A DNA stretch of 64,000 nt from Bradyrhizobium sp. U87765 SZCCT0048 (GCF_018131225.1 NZ_JAFCMM010000001.1:1922001-1986000), one strand, 5' to 3'. Shown: positions 39,356-48,781, numbered from the stretch's first letter. Notes: generated by a model not told the origin, from the sequence alone. Made by a program: numbers and translations.

Positions 39356-40204
39356 ATGGCTCGCAGGTTCTCCGCGCCTTACCAACTGGAGCCGGTTTCG
39401 GCGCTCGCCACCTGGGCGCGCTTGCTGGCGGTGTTCTCGCTGATTGCCACGGCGGTATCGATCATCGTCATCCGCTTCGGCTTTCTCGAATTCAAGCCCG
39501 CGCTGATGACCTTCTTTGGCGCGCTCGGTCTCGCCGCGCTGTCGATCCTGGTGGCGTTCGCCGCCTTCGCTGCGATCTGGCAGAACGGCTCGCGCGGCAT
39601 GGGACGCATTCTCGTCGCCCTCGTGCTCGATATCGTGATCCTGGCGTATCCGGCCTATCTCGGCCTGCAGTACCGCAAGCTGCCGGCGATCCACGACATT
39701 ACCACCGATCCGATCGATCCCCCGCGCTTCGACGCACTGGCGCGGCTGCGCACCGGCGACGGCGCCAACCCCGCCGCCTACGCCGGCCTCTATTCCGCCG
39801 AACAGCAGCAGCAGGCCTATCCCGACATCGAGCCGGTGACACTGGACGTCGCGCCGCAGAGCGCCTACGACGTGACGCTCAAGCTCGTCAACCGCCGCAA
39901 GTGGCTGGTGATCGACGAGCGCGCGCCGCAGCCTCCGCGCATGATTGGGCGCATCGAGGCAGTGGCACGCACGCCGATCATGGGCTTTCGCGAGGACATC
40001 TCGATCCGCGTGCAGCCCGATGGCGACGGCTCGCGCGTCGATATTCGCTCGGCGTCACGCTACTTCGCGCACGATCTCGGCTCCAACGCCGCTCGCGTCA
40101 GCAAGCTGATCGACGATATCAACGACGCCGCCGACAATGCCAAGCCTGCCAAGAAGGCCCCGACGCCGAAGCCGGTCGCCCCCAAGGCACCGGCGAAGCG
40201 GTAG
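39356..40204 (+). CDS. DUF1499 family membrane protein
   Basis: A 282-residue protein. Two or three hydrophobic helices lie at about residues 20-45, 50-75 and 80-105 (ALGLAALSILVAFAAFAAIW). A soluble part follows with the DUF1499-like phrases RMIGRIEAVARTPIMGFRED and IRVQPDGDGSRVDIRSASRY, and a Lys/Pro/Ala tail (AKKAPTPKPVAPKAPAKR). The family is found in many alphaproteobacteria; the function is unknown. AGGGA sits seven bases before ATG 39356, which is preferred over the upstream 39281. The stop lies ten bases from the converging MBL gene end. Confidence 0.82.
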   Translation: MARRFSAPYQLEPVSALATWARLLAVFSLIATAVSIIVIRFGFLEFKPALMTFFGALGLAALSILVAFAAFAAIWQNGSRGMGRILVALVLDIVILAYPAYLGLQYRKLPAIHDITTDPIDPPRFDALARLRTGDGANPAAYAGLYSAEQQQQAYPDIEPVTLDVAPQSAYDVTLKLVNRRKWLVIDERAPQPPRMIGRIEAVARTPIMGFREDISIRVQPDGDGSRVDIRSASRYFAHDLGSNAARVSKLIDDINDAADNAKPAKKAPTPKPVAPKAPAKR

Positions 40205-40213
40205 GCGCGAGTC

Positions 40214-41134
40214 CTAAACCAGGCGGTAGCTGCCCACGATGGTGGGATCGCCCTCGGTCGCGACCACGCCGCGGTGGACGAGGTCCTCAAGGTGGGCCAG
40301 CACCGAATAACCCGCAGCCCCCGTGAGGCGCGGATCGATGCCGATATAAATCGCACGCACCAGCGTCGGAATATCGGCTTCGCCCTTGGCTAGACGATGC
40401 AGGATCGATGCCTCGCGTGCCTTGCGGTGACGGATCAGGAAGCGCACGAAGCGTTGCGCTTCCGGGATCTCCGGACCGTGGCCGGAGAAGTACAGCGTCT
40501 CGTCACGCCCGGCGAGCTTCTCGAGCGACGCCATGTAGTCGACCATCGAGCCGTCCGGCGGCGCGACGATCGAGGTCGACCAGCCCATCACATGGTCGCC
40601 GACGAAGGTCAGCTTGCGCTCCGGCCAGGCGAAAGCGACATGGTTGGCGGTATGGCCGGGCGTGAACACCGCCTCGAGCGCAAAGCCATCGCCGGTGATG
40701 ACGTCGCCGTCGCGCACCACCTCGTCCGGCACGAAGTCGCGGTCGGCACCGGACTCGGTGGTCGCCTTCTCGCTCTCATAGCGCGGGCGCGATGCGCGGT
40801 GCGGCCCTTCGGCATAGACCGTCGCACCGGTCGCCGCCTTGATCCGCGGCGTGTTCGGCGAATGGTCCTTGTGGGTGTGGGTGACGAGGATGTGGCTGAC
40901 GGTCTCGCCGCGCACGGCCTCGAGCAGTGCGTTGGCATGGACCTCGTTGTCGGGACCGGGATCGATGATCGCGACCTTGCCGCGGCCGACGATGTAGCTG
41001 ACCGTGCCGGTGAAGGTGAAGGGCGAGGGATTGTTGCAGACGATTCGCCGCACGCCGGGCACGACCTCTTCCACCACGCCATGCTTCAGCGGGAAGTCGC
41101 GGTTGAAGGGAATGTCGTCGTTGTCGTCAGCCAT
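40214..41134 (-). CDS. MBL-fold metallo-hydrolase
   Basis: A 306-residue metallo-beta-lactamase-fold enzyme. The metal-binding motif is HILVTHTHKDHSPNTP, with further ligands in AVFTPGHTANHVAFAW, VGDHVMGW and the FSGHGPEIP segment. A C-terminal winged-helix-like region (about residues 250-306, GYSVLAHLEDLVHRGVVAT) is typical of the LACTB2/RNase-like group of hydrolases. The substrate is unknown. ATG 41134 opens the conserved sequence (MADDNDDIPFNRDF); the longer frame to 41386 runs through a repeat. GAGAGG lies upstream. Confidence 0.88.
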   Translation of the reverse strand: MADDNDDIPFNRDFPLKHGVVEEVVPGVRRIVCNNPSPFTFTGTVSYIVGRGKVAIIDPGPDNEVHANALLEAVRGETVSHILVTHTHKDHSPNTPRIKAATGATVYAEGPHRASRPRYESEKATTESGADRDFVPDEVVRDGDVITGDGFALEAVFTPGHTANHVAFAWPERKLTFVGDHVMGWSTSIVAPPDGSMVDYMASLEKLAGRDETLYFSGHGPEIPEAQRFVRFLIRHRKAREASILHRLAKGEADIPTLVRAIYIGIDPRLTGAAGYSVLAHLEDLVHRGVVATEGDPTIVGSYRLV

Positions 41135-41165
41135 GGGGGCCTCTCGCAGCTCCGGCACGATCAAG

Positions 41166-41193
41166 GTCTTTTCCTCCGCCGCGAGGAAAAGAC
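41166..41193. repeat. Inverted repeat in the MBL gene leader
   Basis: GTCTTTTCCTC at 41166-41176 pairs perfectly with GAGGAAAAGAC at 41183-41193 across a six-base centre. It lies about 30 bases upstream of the MBL-fold gene start on the minus strand, in a position to affect its transcript or to serve as a protein-binding dyad. Confidence 0.6.
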
Positions 41194-41224
41194 GTGGATG
41201 GCCGGGACAAGCCCGGCCATGACG
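41193..41224. repeat. Short palindromic repeat, family 2, copy 1
   Basis: The 32-base unit CGTGGATGGCCGGGACAAGC followed by CCGGCCATGACG is identical at 59939-59970. It contains the inverted core GGCCGGG-ACAAG-CCCGGCC. Its occurrence at two distant intergenic places shows a dispersed repeat. Confidence 0.85.
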
Positions 41225-41322
41225 CAGAATATGATGGCGCACTTTGCCGATACAACCGCGCCGCCCGCAGGCTCGGCTCGCATTTGAGCAGGATGAGTAT
41301 ACGGGCGCACATCGCGCCCGCT

Positions 41323-41426
41323 CCTCATGGTCAGGAGGCCCGCGAGCGCCGTCTCGAACCATGAGGCCGTAACGCTCGGGCCTCATCCTTCGAGACGCCC
41401 GCTGACGCGGGCTCCTCAGGATGAGG
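41323..41426. repeat. Interspersed palindromic repeat, copy B
   Basis: A 104-base element in opposite orientation to the copy at 31976-32087. It contains CCTCATGGTCAGGAGG, GTCTCGAACCATGAGGCC and CTCCTCAGGATGAGG. It lies between the MBL-fold gene and the gcdH stop. Confidence 0.85.
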
Positions 41427-41441
41427 GCCAGCGAGCGTCGC

Positions 41442-42656
41442 TTACGAGAACGCCTGGATGCCGGTGATGGCGCGGCCGAGGATCAGGGCGTGAACGTCGT
41501 GAGTGCCCTCGTAGGTATTCACGGTCTCGAGGTTCTGGGCGTGACGCATCACCTGGAATTCGCTGGAGATGCCGTTGCCGCCATGCATGTCGCGCGCGAC
41601 GCGGGCGATGTCGAGGGCCTTGCCGCAGTTGTTGCGCTTGACGATGGAGATCATCTCCGGCGCCATCTTTCCGGCATCCATCAGGCGGCCGACCTGCAGC
41701 GAGCCCTGCAGGCCCAGCGAGATGTCGGTCATCATGTCGGCGAGCTTCTTCTGCACCAGCTGGGTGGCGGCGAGCGGCCGGCCGAACTGCTTGCGGTCGA
41801 GCACATACTGGCGGGCGCGATGGAAGCAGTCCTCGGCGGCGCCCATGGCGCCCCACGAAATGCCGTAGCGGGCGCGGTTGAGACAGCCGAACGGGCCCTT
41901 GAGGCCGGAGACGTTGGGCAGCAGGTTTTCTTCCGGCACCACCACACCGTCCATCACGATCTCGCCGGTGATCGAGGCGCGCAGGGAGAGCTTGCCCTTG
42001 ATCTTCGGCGCCGAGAGACCCTTCATGCCCTTTTCCAGCACGAAGCCGCGGATCTGGTTGTCGTGCGCGGCGGACTTCGCCCACACCACGAACACGTCGG
42101 CGATCGGGGCGTTGGAGATCCACATCTTGGTGCCGGTCAGGCGGTAGCCGTCGGCGACCTTCTCGGCGCGGGTCTTCATGCCGCCGGGATCGGAGCCGGC
42201 GTCCGGCTCGGTCAGGCCGAAACAGCCGACCCATTCACCCGAAGCGAGCTTGGGCAGGTACTTCTTGCGCTGGGTCTCGTCGCCATAGGCGTAGATCGGA
42301 TACATCACCAGCGACGACTGCACGCTGTTCATCGAGCGATAGCCGGAGTCGACACGCTCGACCTCGCGCGCGACGAGGCCATAGGCGACGTAGCCGGCGT
42401 TCGCACAGCCGTACTCCTCGGGAAAGGTGACGCCGATCAGTCCGAGTTCGCCCATCTCACGGAAAATCTCGCGGTCGGTCTTCTCCTCGAGATAGGCGTC
42501 CGTCACCCGCGGCAGCAGCTTTTCCTGGGCGTACTGGCGCGCAGTGTCGCGGATCATGCGCTCGTCTTCGGTGAGCTGATCCTCGAGCAGGAAAGGGTCG
42601 TCCCACTGGAACGACGCCGCGGCCGGCTTGTCCTTGGTTTGCGCACGCACGCTCAT
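41442..42656 (-). CDS. gcdH: Glutaryl-CoA dehydrogenase-like acyl-CoA dehydrogenase
   Basis: A 404-residue FAD flavoprotein of the GCDH branch, which oxidises and decarboxylates glutaryl-CoA to crotonyl-CoA in lysine, tryptophan and aromatic degradation. Telling parts are [17 protein letters not shown] near residue 145, [38 protein letters not shown] and the catalytic glutamate in [20 protein letters not shown], which is the GCDH wording rather than the general acyl-CoA form. GAAAGAGGA precedes the ATG. It is a single gene on the minus strand; a CoA-transferase or regulator partner is not visible. Confidence 0.92.
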   Translation of the reverse strand: MSVRAQTKDKPAAASFQWDDPFLLEDQLTEDERMIRDTARQYAQEKLLPRVTDAYLEEKTDREIFREMGELGLIGVTFPEEYGCANAGYVAYGLVAREVERVDSGYRSMNSVQSSLVMYPIYAYGDETQRKKYLPKLASGEWVGCFGLTEPDAGSDPGGMKTRAEKVADGYRLTGTKMWISNAPIADVFVVWAKSAAHDNQIRGFVLEKGMKGLSAPKIKGKLSLRASITGEIVMDGVVVPEENLLPNVSGLKGPFGCLNRARYGISWGAMGAAEDCFHRARQYVLDRKQFGRPLAATQLVQKKLADMMTDISLGLQGSLQVGRLMDAGKMAPEMISIVKRNNCGKALDIARVARDMHGGNGISSEFQVMRHAQNLETVNTYEGTHDVHALILGRAITGIQAFS

Positions 42657-42955
42657 GGGTGGTCCTCTTTCCTTTTGAATTATTTGACATTTTGCCGCGG
42701 GATGACGACCCGGCGGCGTTGGCGGCAGGTTACGGTCTTGCGGTCACAATGCAAGGCCCCGCCACGCAGAGGCCCATGCGGGATATATTTTAAGCTTAAA
42801 ACGTTTATCGGCGCAATGGCCCCGCTCGGGGGCCGGTCGGCCAGCCGGCCGACGCCTCGGCGTGACAGGCTCCCCGCCGGCTCGCCAGGGAGTTGTCGCA
42901 TCGCCAGCCGGCATCCGCATCGCGCCCGCAGAATGCGGGCGCACGTGGCGCATCG

Positions 42956-44032
42956 TCAGCCTTCCAGCGGCTCGCTGCAGACGATCTCGATGCCGAAGCC
43001 GGACAGACCCTTGTAGTCGTGAGTCGACGACGTCAGGTTGCGGATCGAGGTGACGCCGAGGTCGCGCAGGATCTGCGCGCCGACGCCGACCTCACGCCAT
43101 TGCCGGTTGCGATCGGCTTCCACCGAGGCGGCCTCGGCGAGCGGCTCGACCGGCACGCCGGCCGCGCCGTCGCGCAGGTAGACCAGCACGCCGGAGCCGC
43201 GCGCCTTGAACTGCTCGAGCGCCGCCAGCACGCTGCGCGGGCCGTTGAACAGATCCTTGACGATGTTCGGCTTGTGGAAACGCGTCAGCACGTTCCTGCC
43301 GTCGCCGATGCCGCCGTAGACGAACGCGACATGATAGATCGGATCGAACGGCGAGCGGTAGGCGTGGCCTTCCAGAGGCCCGATCGGGCTGTCGACCGTG
43401 AACGACGACACCCGCTCGATCAGCTTCTCTCGTGCCTGGCGGTAGGCGATCATGTCAGCGATGGTGACATGCTTGAGCTGGTGCTTGTCGGCGAACGCCG
43501 CGACCTGCGCGCCCTTCATCACCGTGCCGTCGTCGTTCATCAATTCGCTGATGACGCCAACGAGCGGCAGGCCCGCGAGCCGGCAGAGATCGATCGCCGC
43601 TTCGGTGTGGCCCGAACGCAGGAGAACGCCTCCGTCGCGGGCGATCAGGGGAAAGATATGCCCCGGGCGGGCAAAGTCGCCGGCGCCGACATTGGGATTG
43701 GCGAGCGCGCGGCAGCACGCGGTGCGCTCCTCCGCCGAGATGCCGGTGGTCATGCCCGGCTTGTAGTCGATCGACACCGTGAACGCGGTGGAGTGGTTGG
43801 AATCGTTGTGCGCCACCATCGGATCGAGCCGCAGGCGGCGGGCGTCCTCGACGGTGATCGGCGCGCAGACGATGCCGGAGGTATGGCGGACGATGAACGC
43901 CATTTTCTCCGCCGTGCAGAGCGACGCGGCAACGATGAGATCGCCCTCACCCTCGCGGTCGTCATCATCGGTCACCACCACGATTTCACCGGCCGCGAAG
44001 GCCTTCAGGACGTCGGAAATGGGATGCGGCAT
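42956..44032 (-). CDS. ribB: 3,4-dihydroxy-2-butanone-4-phosphate synthase with degenerate RibA-like domain
   Basis: A 358-residue riboflavin-pathway enzyme. The N-terminal half (about residues 1-200) is RibB, making dihydroxybutanone phosphate from ribulose 5-phosphate, with VVVTDDDDREGEGDLIVAAS and RPGHIFPLIARDGGVLLRSG followed by HTEAAIDLCRLAG as catalytic parts. The C-terminal half resembles GTP cyclohydrolase II by position, but I do not see the zinc-binding cysteine pattern (G-E-C-x-T-...-C-D-C). It is therefore probably non-catalytic, as in several alphaproteobacteria. GTP cyclohydrolase activity would then have to come from another gene. No FMN riboswitch is seen upstream. Confidence 0.92.
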   Translation of the reverse strand: MPHPISDVLKAFAAGEIVVVTDDDDREGEGDLIVAASLCTAEKMAFIVRHTSGIVCAPITVEDARRLRLDPMVAHNDSNHSTAFTVSIDYKPGMTTGISAEERTACCRALANPNVGAGDFARPGHIFPLIARDGGVLLRSGHTEAAIDLCRLAGLPLVGVISELMNDDGTVMKGAQVAAFADKHQLKHVTIADMIAYRQAREKLIERVSSFTVDSPIGPLEGHAYRSPFDPIYHVAFVYGGIGDGRNVLTRFHKPNIVKDLFNGPRSVLAALEQFKARGSGVLVYLRDGAAGVPVEPLAEAASVEADRNRQWREVGVGAQILRDLGVTSIRNLTSSTHDYKGLSGFGIEIVCSEPLEG

Positions 44033-44232
44033 CGGCGCTCACTCTGGAATAACGGGTCTTCCCCATCGTATGGCGCATCATATGGGGGCGCGCAACCATG
44101 GTTCCACGACATGGCAGCTCGGCGGGGCGGATTCAGGCGTTTGAAACAGCCCAATCCGGGGTTGGCATTCGCGCCCGAAGCCGCTAAACGTCCGCCCCCT
44201 TCCCCATCCCTGCCCACGTTGTCGGATCCTTC

Positions 44233-45546
44233 ATGCCGAGTTCCTCTCCTGCTGTCTCCATCGGCGTCGATTTCGGCACCAGCAACACCGTGGTCGCGCT
44301 GGCGAGCCCCGACGGCCAGGTCGATGCCATCCGCTTCGACCATGGCGGCAAGAACCACAGCGTCTACGTCTCGGCGCTGTGCTTCTGGGAAGACCGGCCG
44401 GGCAGCGGCCTCGACCCGCGCGCCGAGGGCGGCCCGTGGGCGATCGAGCAGTTCCTCGAAGGCCGCGCCGTCCATCGCTTCATCCAGTCGTTCAAGACCT
44501 TCGCCGCCAGCAACGCATTCAACACCACCCAGGTGTTCCGCAAGCGCTACAAGTTCGAGGACCTGCTTGCCGCTTTCCTGCGGACGCTGACGCGCCACGC
44601 CGGCGCCGGCTTCGACCTCACCGCGCCGACCATCATGGTCGGCCGCCCGGTGAAGTTCGCGGGCGGCAACCCGGACGAAGCGCTGGCGATGCAGCGCTAC
44701 CAGAGCGCGTTCGCGCGGCTCGGCGCCGAACACGCGCGCTACGTCTACGAGCCGGTCGGCGCGGCATTCTCGTTCGCGCGCCATCTCGACCACGACGCCA
44801 CCGTGCTGGTCGCCGACTTCGGCGGCGGCACCAGCGACTTCTCGGTGATGCGTTTCACCCGCAAGGGCGGCGCGCTGCGCGCCGAACCGCTGGGACACGC
44901 GGGCATCGGCATCGCCGGCGACAACTTCGATTTTCGCATCGTCGACCATGTGGTGTCGCCGAAGCTCGGCAAGGGCTCGACCTACCGCTCGCTCGGTAAA
45001 GTGCTGACGATCCCCAGCCACTACTACTCAAACCTCGCGCGCTGGCACCAGCTGGCGATGCTCAAGGGATCGAGCGACCTGCGCGAGATGCACACGCTGG
45101 CACGCACAGCCGACAAGCCGGAGGCGCTGCACAACTTCATCACCATCGTCGAGGACGATCTCGGCTTTGCGCTCTACCGCGCGATCTCGCAGGCCAAGGT
45201 TGGCCTGTCGCAGCACGAGCGCGTCGACTTCCGTTTCAAGAGCAGCGGCATCGACATCGGCGCGACCATCACCCGGGCCGATTTCGAGAGCTGGATCGAG
45301 GACGACGTCGCCCGCCTCGGCGCCACCGTCGACACCGTGCTCGACCAGGCGGGCCTCGCCGCGCAGGACATCGACAAGGTGTTTCTCACCGGAGGCACCT
45401 CGTTCGTGCCGGCAGTGCAGCGCATGTTCCGCGAGCGCTTCGGCGCCGAACGGCTGACTTCCGCTGACCAGTTCGAATCCATCGCTTTCGGGCTCGCCCT
45501 GATCGGCCAGACCGCGGAGCCGGAGAGGTGGACGGTGGCGGCCTGA
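44233..45546 (+). CDS. YegD-like Hsp70 family ATPase
   Basis: A 437-residue actin-like ATPase of the Hsp70 superfamily. Phosphate 1 is IGVDFGTSNTVVALAS at the start, phosphate 2 is LVADFGGGTSDFSVMRF near residue 195, and the adenosine motif is VFLTGGTSFVPAVQRMF near residue 385. Like YegD it ends right after the nucleotide domain and lacks the normal substrate-binding domain, so it is not DnaK. No GrpE or J-protein is adjacent. A 546-residue membrane protein with an internal repeat follows on the same strand after about 235 bases; a functional link is only suggested by proximity. Confidence 0.9.
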   Translation: MPSSSPAVSIGVDFGTSNTVVALASPDGQVDAIRFDHGGKNHSVYVSALCFWEDRPGSGLDPRAEGGPWAIEQFLEGRAVHRFIQSFKTFAASNAFNTTQVFRKRYKFEDLLAAFLRTLTRHAGAGFDLTAPTIMVGRPVKFAGGNPDEALAMQRYQSAFARLGAEHARYVYEPVGAAFSFARHLDHDATVLVADFGGGTSDFSVMRFTRKGGALRAEPLGHAGIGIAGDNFDFRIVDHVVSPKLGKGSTYRSLGKVLTIPSHYYSNLARWHQLAMLKGSSDLREMHTLARTADKPEALHNFITIVEDDLGFALYRAISQAKVGLSQHERVDFRFKSSGIDIGATITRADFESWIEDDVARLGATVDTVLDQAGLAAQDIDKVFLTGGTSFVPAVQRMFRERFGAERLTSADQFESIAFGLALIGQTAEPERWTVAA

Positions 45547-45781
45547 ATTGGCACGGACGGGCGCTCGTGAAGAGCCGATCGGGAAGAGGCTGATGATCTG
45601 CTGCGAGGCCGTGACCTGACGCCCCGACAAGGGACCCGGGCGCCTCGCCTTCCTCGCCGGAGCGGACTGAATTCCGCCGTCGCGGCAGAGGCTTTGACAA
45701 AAGGACGCCCGGACCCCTATCCTTGTCCGGCTCATATTTCATTTTTTTCATCTCGCTCTCGAATTTTTGCAGGGGGCAGCC

Positions 45782-47422
45782 GTGCAATTCATCGGACAGC
45801 TGCGCGCGCTCGTCGCGCAGACACTCGGACATCTCGGAACGACCGCGCGGGTGCTCGTCATCCTGGCGGGATGCCTGCTGCTCGGCGGCATCATCTTCTG
45901 GCTGTGCAACGAGCTGATCTACTTCTTCATCGCCCGCAGTTATGCCGAGGAAATCGCCGACGTCTACGACCTCAACCGCGGGTTCGCACGCGCTGTTCTC
46001 TGGGCCAGCTTCGTCGTCATTGTCATCCTCGCCGGCTGGACCCTGTCGTTCTCGAAGATCAAGCGCCGACTGGGCATCGCGGGGCTCTGCGCGTTCGCGA
46101 TCGGACACTCGCTGCTGATCGCCCGGATCGATGCCAATTTCCAGCGCAACGGCGTCGCCGAGAAATGCTACGTGATGACGCGCAACAGCATCAAGACACT
46201 CAACCGCGTCGGGACTGATCCCGAAACCGGCCGGGAATGCCGCCCGCTGACGCCGCAGATCGTCGAGAAGCTCGAGCAATACAGGAACGGCCATCGCCCG
46301 ACACAAATCACCTCCAGCGATCCGAAATTCTTCGATGCCGTCACCGGCGAGCCGATCGTCTGGTTCGCCAACAACGAACAGGGCAGTATCGAACTGTTCG
46401 ACCTGATGGGCTTTCATCCGCGCACCGGCGCCGAACTGACACCAATCACCCGGCAAGCCATCGAGCTCTGGCGCTCGCAGAACGCGAAGCTGATCAAACG
46501 CACCGCTGCGCGGGTCGACGACCCCGACACATTCGGCTTCTTCGATCCGACCACGGGAAGCGCCAAGTTGTGGTACTGGCGGGGCGACGACGGCACCTAT
46601 GAATTCTATGATGGACCAGGCTTTCATGCGCGTTCCGGCGACGCGTTCAAACCGGTGACGCGCGACATCATCGCCGACTGGCGCCAGCGCGTCGAAGCCG
46701 CGGCGGCCAAAAAGCGGGCCGACGACGAGCGCCTCGCCAGAGACGCTGCCGAGCGGGCAGCTCTGGCCGCGCAGCAGGCCAGGGAAGCCGCCGACCGCGA
46801 ACGTCTCCAGCAGCAGGCTGCGGCCGAAGCGCAGCAGAAACTGCAGCAGATGGCCGCGGAATGCGATCGCCTCGCCGGCAATCCCACCGACGCGCGGCAT
46901 GTGGGAGACGGCGTATCCTTCGACCTGCTGAAGCGGCAGGCCGATCAGGCCTTTGACGCCTGTACGAAAGCCGGACAGGCCTTTCCGTCCGAACCGCGTC
47001 TGCAGTACCAGCTGGCGCGGGCCGCCCAATTCAAGGACAAGAAGCTCGCGTTCGATATCCTGTCGCGCCTCACCCAGGCGAGCTACCCTGCGGCCTTCGA
47101 CAACCTCGGCGGCATGTATCTCTATGACCGCCATGACACCACCACCGCCATCGCCCTGTTCCGCCGTGGCAGCGAGCTTGGCGATCCCGACTCCATGGTC
47201 AGCCTGGTCGATCTGATCGATCGCGGGCTCGTTGCCGTTCCCAATCCGGAGCAGGCCAGGCTCGCTCTGCTGCAGCGAGCGGCGGGGCTCGGCCACGCCG
47301 GGGCTCAGCGCGGCTATGATGCCGAGCTTCAGAAGGCCAATCAGGCTCGCGCCAACCAGGCGACCCAGCAGCAGATGCTGGAACTGTTCGGCGCCATCGT
47401 GCAGGGTGTCGCCAGACGATAG
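45782..47422 (+). CDS. Membrane protein with internal 'FFD-TG-GFHPRTG' repeat and Sel1-like C terminus
   Basis: A 546-residue protein that I cannot assign to a named family. Helices lie near residues 20-45, 65-85 and 90-110. A cytoplasmic or periplasmic part follows with a clear two-fold repeat: residues 183-234 (FFDAVTGEP, IELFDLMGFHPRTGAELTPI) and 253-304 (FFDPTTGSA, YEFYDGPGFHARSGDAFKPV). A half-copy, DPETGRECRPLTPQIVEKLE, precedes them. Then comes an Ala/Arg/Gln-rich coiled coil (about 305-360) and a C-terminal region with Sel1/TPR-like helices (NLGGMYLYDRHDTTTAIAL). GTG 45782 has AGGGGGC upstream. The repeat looks like a protein-interaction module. Confidence 0.75.
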   Translation: MQFIGQLRALVAQTLGHLGTTARVLVILAGCLLLGGIIFWLCNELIYFFIARSYAEEIADVYDLNRGFARAVLWASFVVIVILAGWTLSFSKIKRRLGIAGLCAFAIGHSLLIARIDANFQRNGVAEKCYVMTRNSIKTLNRVGTDPETGRECRPLTPQIVEKLEQYRNGHRPTQITSSDPKFFDAVTGEPIVWFANNEQGSIELFDLMGFHPRTGAELTPITRQAIELWRSQNAKLIKRTAARVDDPDTFGFFDPTTGSAKLWYWRGDDGTYEFYDGPGFHARSGDAFKPVTRDIIADWRQRVEAAAAKKRADDERLARDAAERAALAAQQAREAADRERLQQQAAAEAQQKLQQMAAECDRLAGNPTDARHVGDGVSFDLLKRQADQAFDACTKAGQAFPSEPRLQYQLARAAQFKDKKLAFDILSRLTQASYPAAFDNLGGMYLYDRHDTTTAIALFRRGSELGDPDSMVSLVDLIDRGLVAVPNPEQARLALLQRAAGLGHAGAQRGYDAELQKANQARANQATQQQMLELFGAIVQGVARR

Positions 47423-47446
47423 ATGGGCGTTGTCGCGGTCGGCGCG

Positions 47447-48781
47447 TCACACCTCGCCGTGTGGCGGCATCGTCTCCTCCATCAGCGCCATAGCGATGAG
47501 ACCGATCACGCCCGTGACCAGCAGGTACCACGCCGGCGCCAGCGCATCGCCGGTGACATGGATCAGCCAGGTGACGACGAGCTGCGCGGTGCCGCCGAAC
47601 AGCGCGATCGCCACCGCATAGAGGATGGCGAAGCGGCTGCCGCGGATCGGCTTCGGAAGGCTTTCGGTCATCGCGGCGTAGAACGCGGTGAACGGCAGCG
47701 AGCCGATCAGGGCCAGCAGTCCGAAGCCGCCGAGCAGCGCGGCCGGGCTCTTTGCCGTCACCATCCAGAGGAACACCGGCCAGGTCAGCAGCAGCGCGGC
47801 AAGCTGCGGCCACACCATCACCGGCCAGCGGCCATACCGGTCGGCGAGCCAGCCGCCCATCAGCGCGCCGAGGATGCCGAGGCCGTTGCTGACCACCGAG
47901 GTTGCGAACGCAAGGCCCGCGCCGACGCCCAGCGTGGTCTCCGCATAGGTCGTCATGTACTGGGTGACATAGGTGGTGATGGTGCCGCTGGCGAGCACAA
48001 AGAGCCCGAGCAGCATCAGCCGGCGATGGCCTTGCCATCGCCCGCGCCCGTCCGCACCCTGCGCGGTGGCGTGAACATGCTCCTCCGGCAAATGGATCGA
48101 TTCCGGCATGCGCGCGCGCAGCCACAGGCCGAACGGCAGCGTCAGCGCGCCGATCAGGAAGGCAATGCGCCAGCCATAAGCGTCAAGCGCGTCATGGGAC
48201 ATCACCGATGACAGCACGAGGCCGACGAAGGCGGCGAAGGTCGCCGCAATCTGCTGGCTGGCCGGCTGCCAGGCGACGGCGCTGGCGCGGCGCCCCGGCG
48301 GCGCGGTCTCGATCAGGTAGGCGGTGGTGGGGCCGACCTCGCCACCGAGCGAGAAGCCCTGCACCATGCGCGCAAGGATGGCGAGGATCGGCGCGGCAAT
48401 ACCGATACTGGCATAGGACGGCAGCAGCGCCAGCACGACGATGGCGCAGCCCATCATCGCAAAGCTCAGCACCATGGCGGGGCGTCGCCCCGCACGATCC
48501 GAGTAGAGGCCGATCACCACGCCGCCGATCGGCCGGGTGATGAAGCCGGCGCCGAAGGTCGCGAGCGACAGCATCAGGCTGGCATAAGGGCTATGGGACG
48601 GAAAGAACGTCCGGCCGATCTGTACGGCGAAGAAACCGTAGGTGAGGAAGTCGTAAAATTCCAGCATGTTGCCGATGGTGGCGGCCAGCGTGGCGCCGCG
48701 CGGCGGCTGCGCGATCGCAGCGTCGGGCCGCGTCGCGGGGGGCACGGCAGCCACGGGCACGTTCAACATCGGCTCGGTCAT
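47447..48781 (-). CDS. MFS transporter, metabolite:H+ symporter family
   Basis: A 444-residue transporter with 12 predicted helices. The N-terminal AATIGNMLEFYDFLTYGFFA, the GLYSDRAGRRPAM loop after helix 2 and the ARMVQGFSLGGEVGPTTAYL segment are typical of the MHS/KgtP/ProP-like group, which takes up dicarboxylates, citrate or osmolytes with protons. The C-terminal half has the second repeat WLADRYGRWPVM. ATG 48781 is preferred; the frame's long upstream part to 49105 is Arg-rich and unlikely. Substrate cannot be told. The stop of the Hsp70-linked gene lies 24 bases away in convergent orientation. Confidence 0.9.
   Translation of the reverse strand: MTEPMLNVPVAAVPPATRPDAAIAQPPRGATLAATIGNMLEFYDFLTYGFFAVQIGRTFFPSHSPYASLMLSLATFGAGFITRPIGGVVIGLYSDRAGRRPAMVLSFAMMGCAIVVLALLPSYASIGIAAPILAILARMVQGFSLGGEVGPTTAYLIETAPPGRRASAVAWQPASQQIAATFAAFVGLVLSSVMSHDALDAYGWRIAFLIGALTLPFGLWLRARMPESIHLPEEHVHATAQGADGRGRWQGHRRLMLLGLFVLASGTITTYVTQYMTTYAETTLGVGAGLAFATSVVSNGLGILGALMGGWLADRYGRWPVMVWPQLAALLLTWPVFLWMVTAKSPAALLGGFGLLALIGSLPFTAFYAAMTESLPKPIRGSRFAILYAVAIALFGGTAQLVVTWLIHVTGDALAPAWYLLVTGVIGLIAMALMEETMPPHGEV

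Noticed and set aside
44033..44232. FMN riboswitch ahead of ribB
   Set aside because: The conserved RFN-element segments (such as GGGGCAGGGTGAAA-like and CCGACCGGCGGT-like) are not present.
41421..44590. Long plus-strand frames over gcdH and ribB
   Set aside because: Antisense to two enzymes with complete catalytic motifs.
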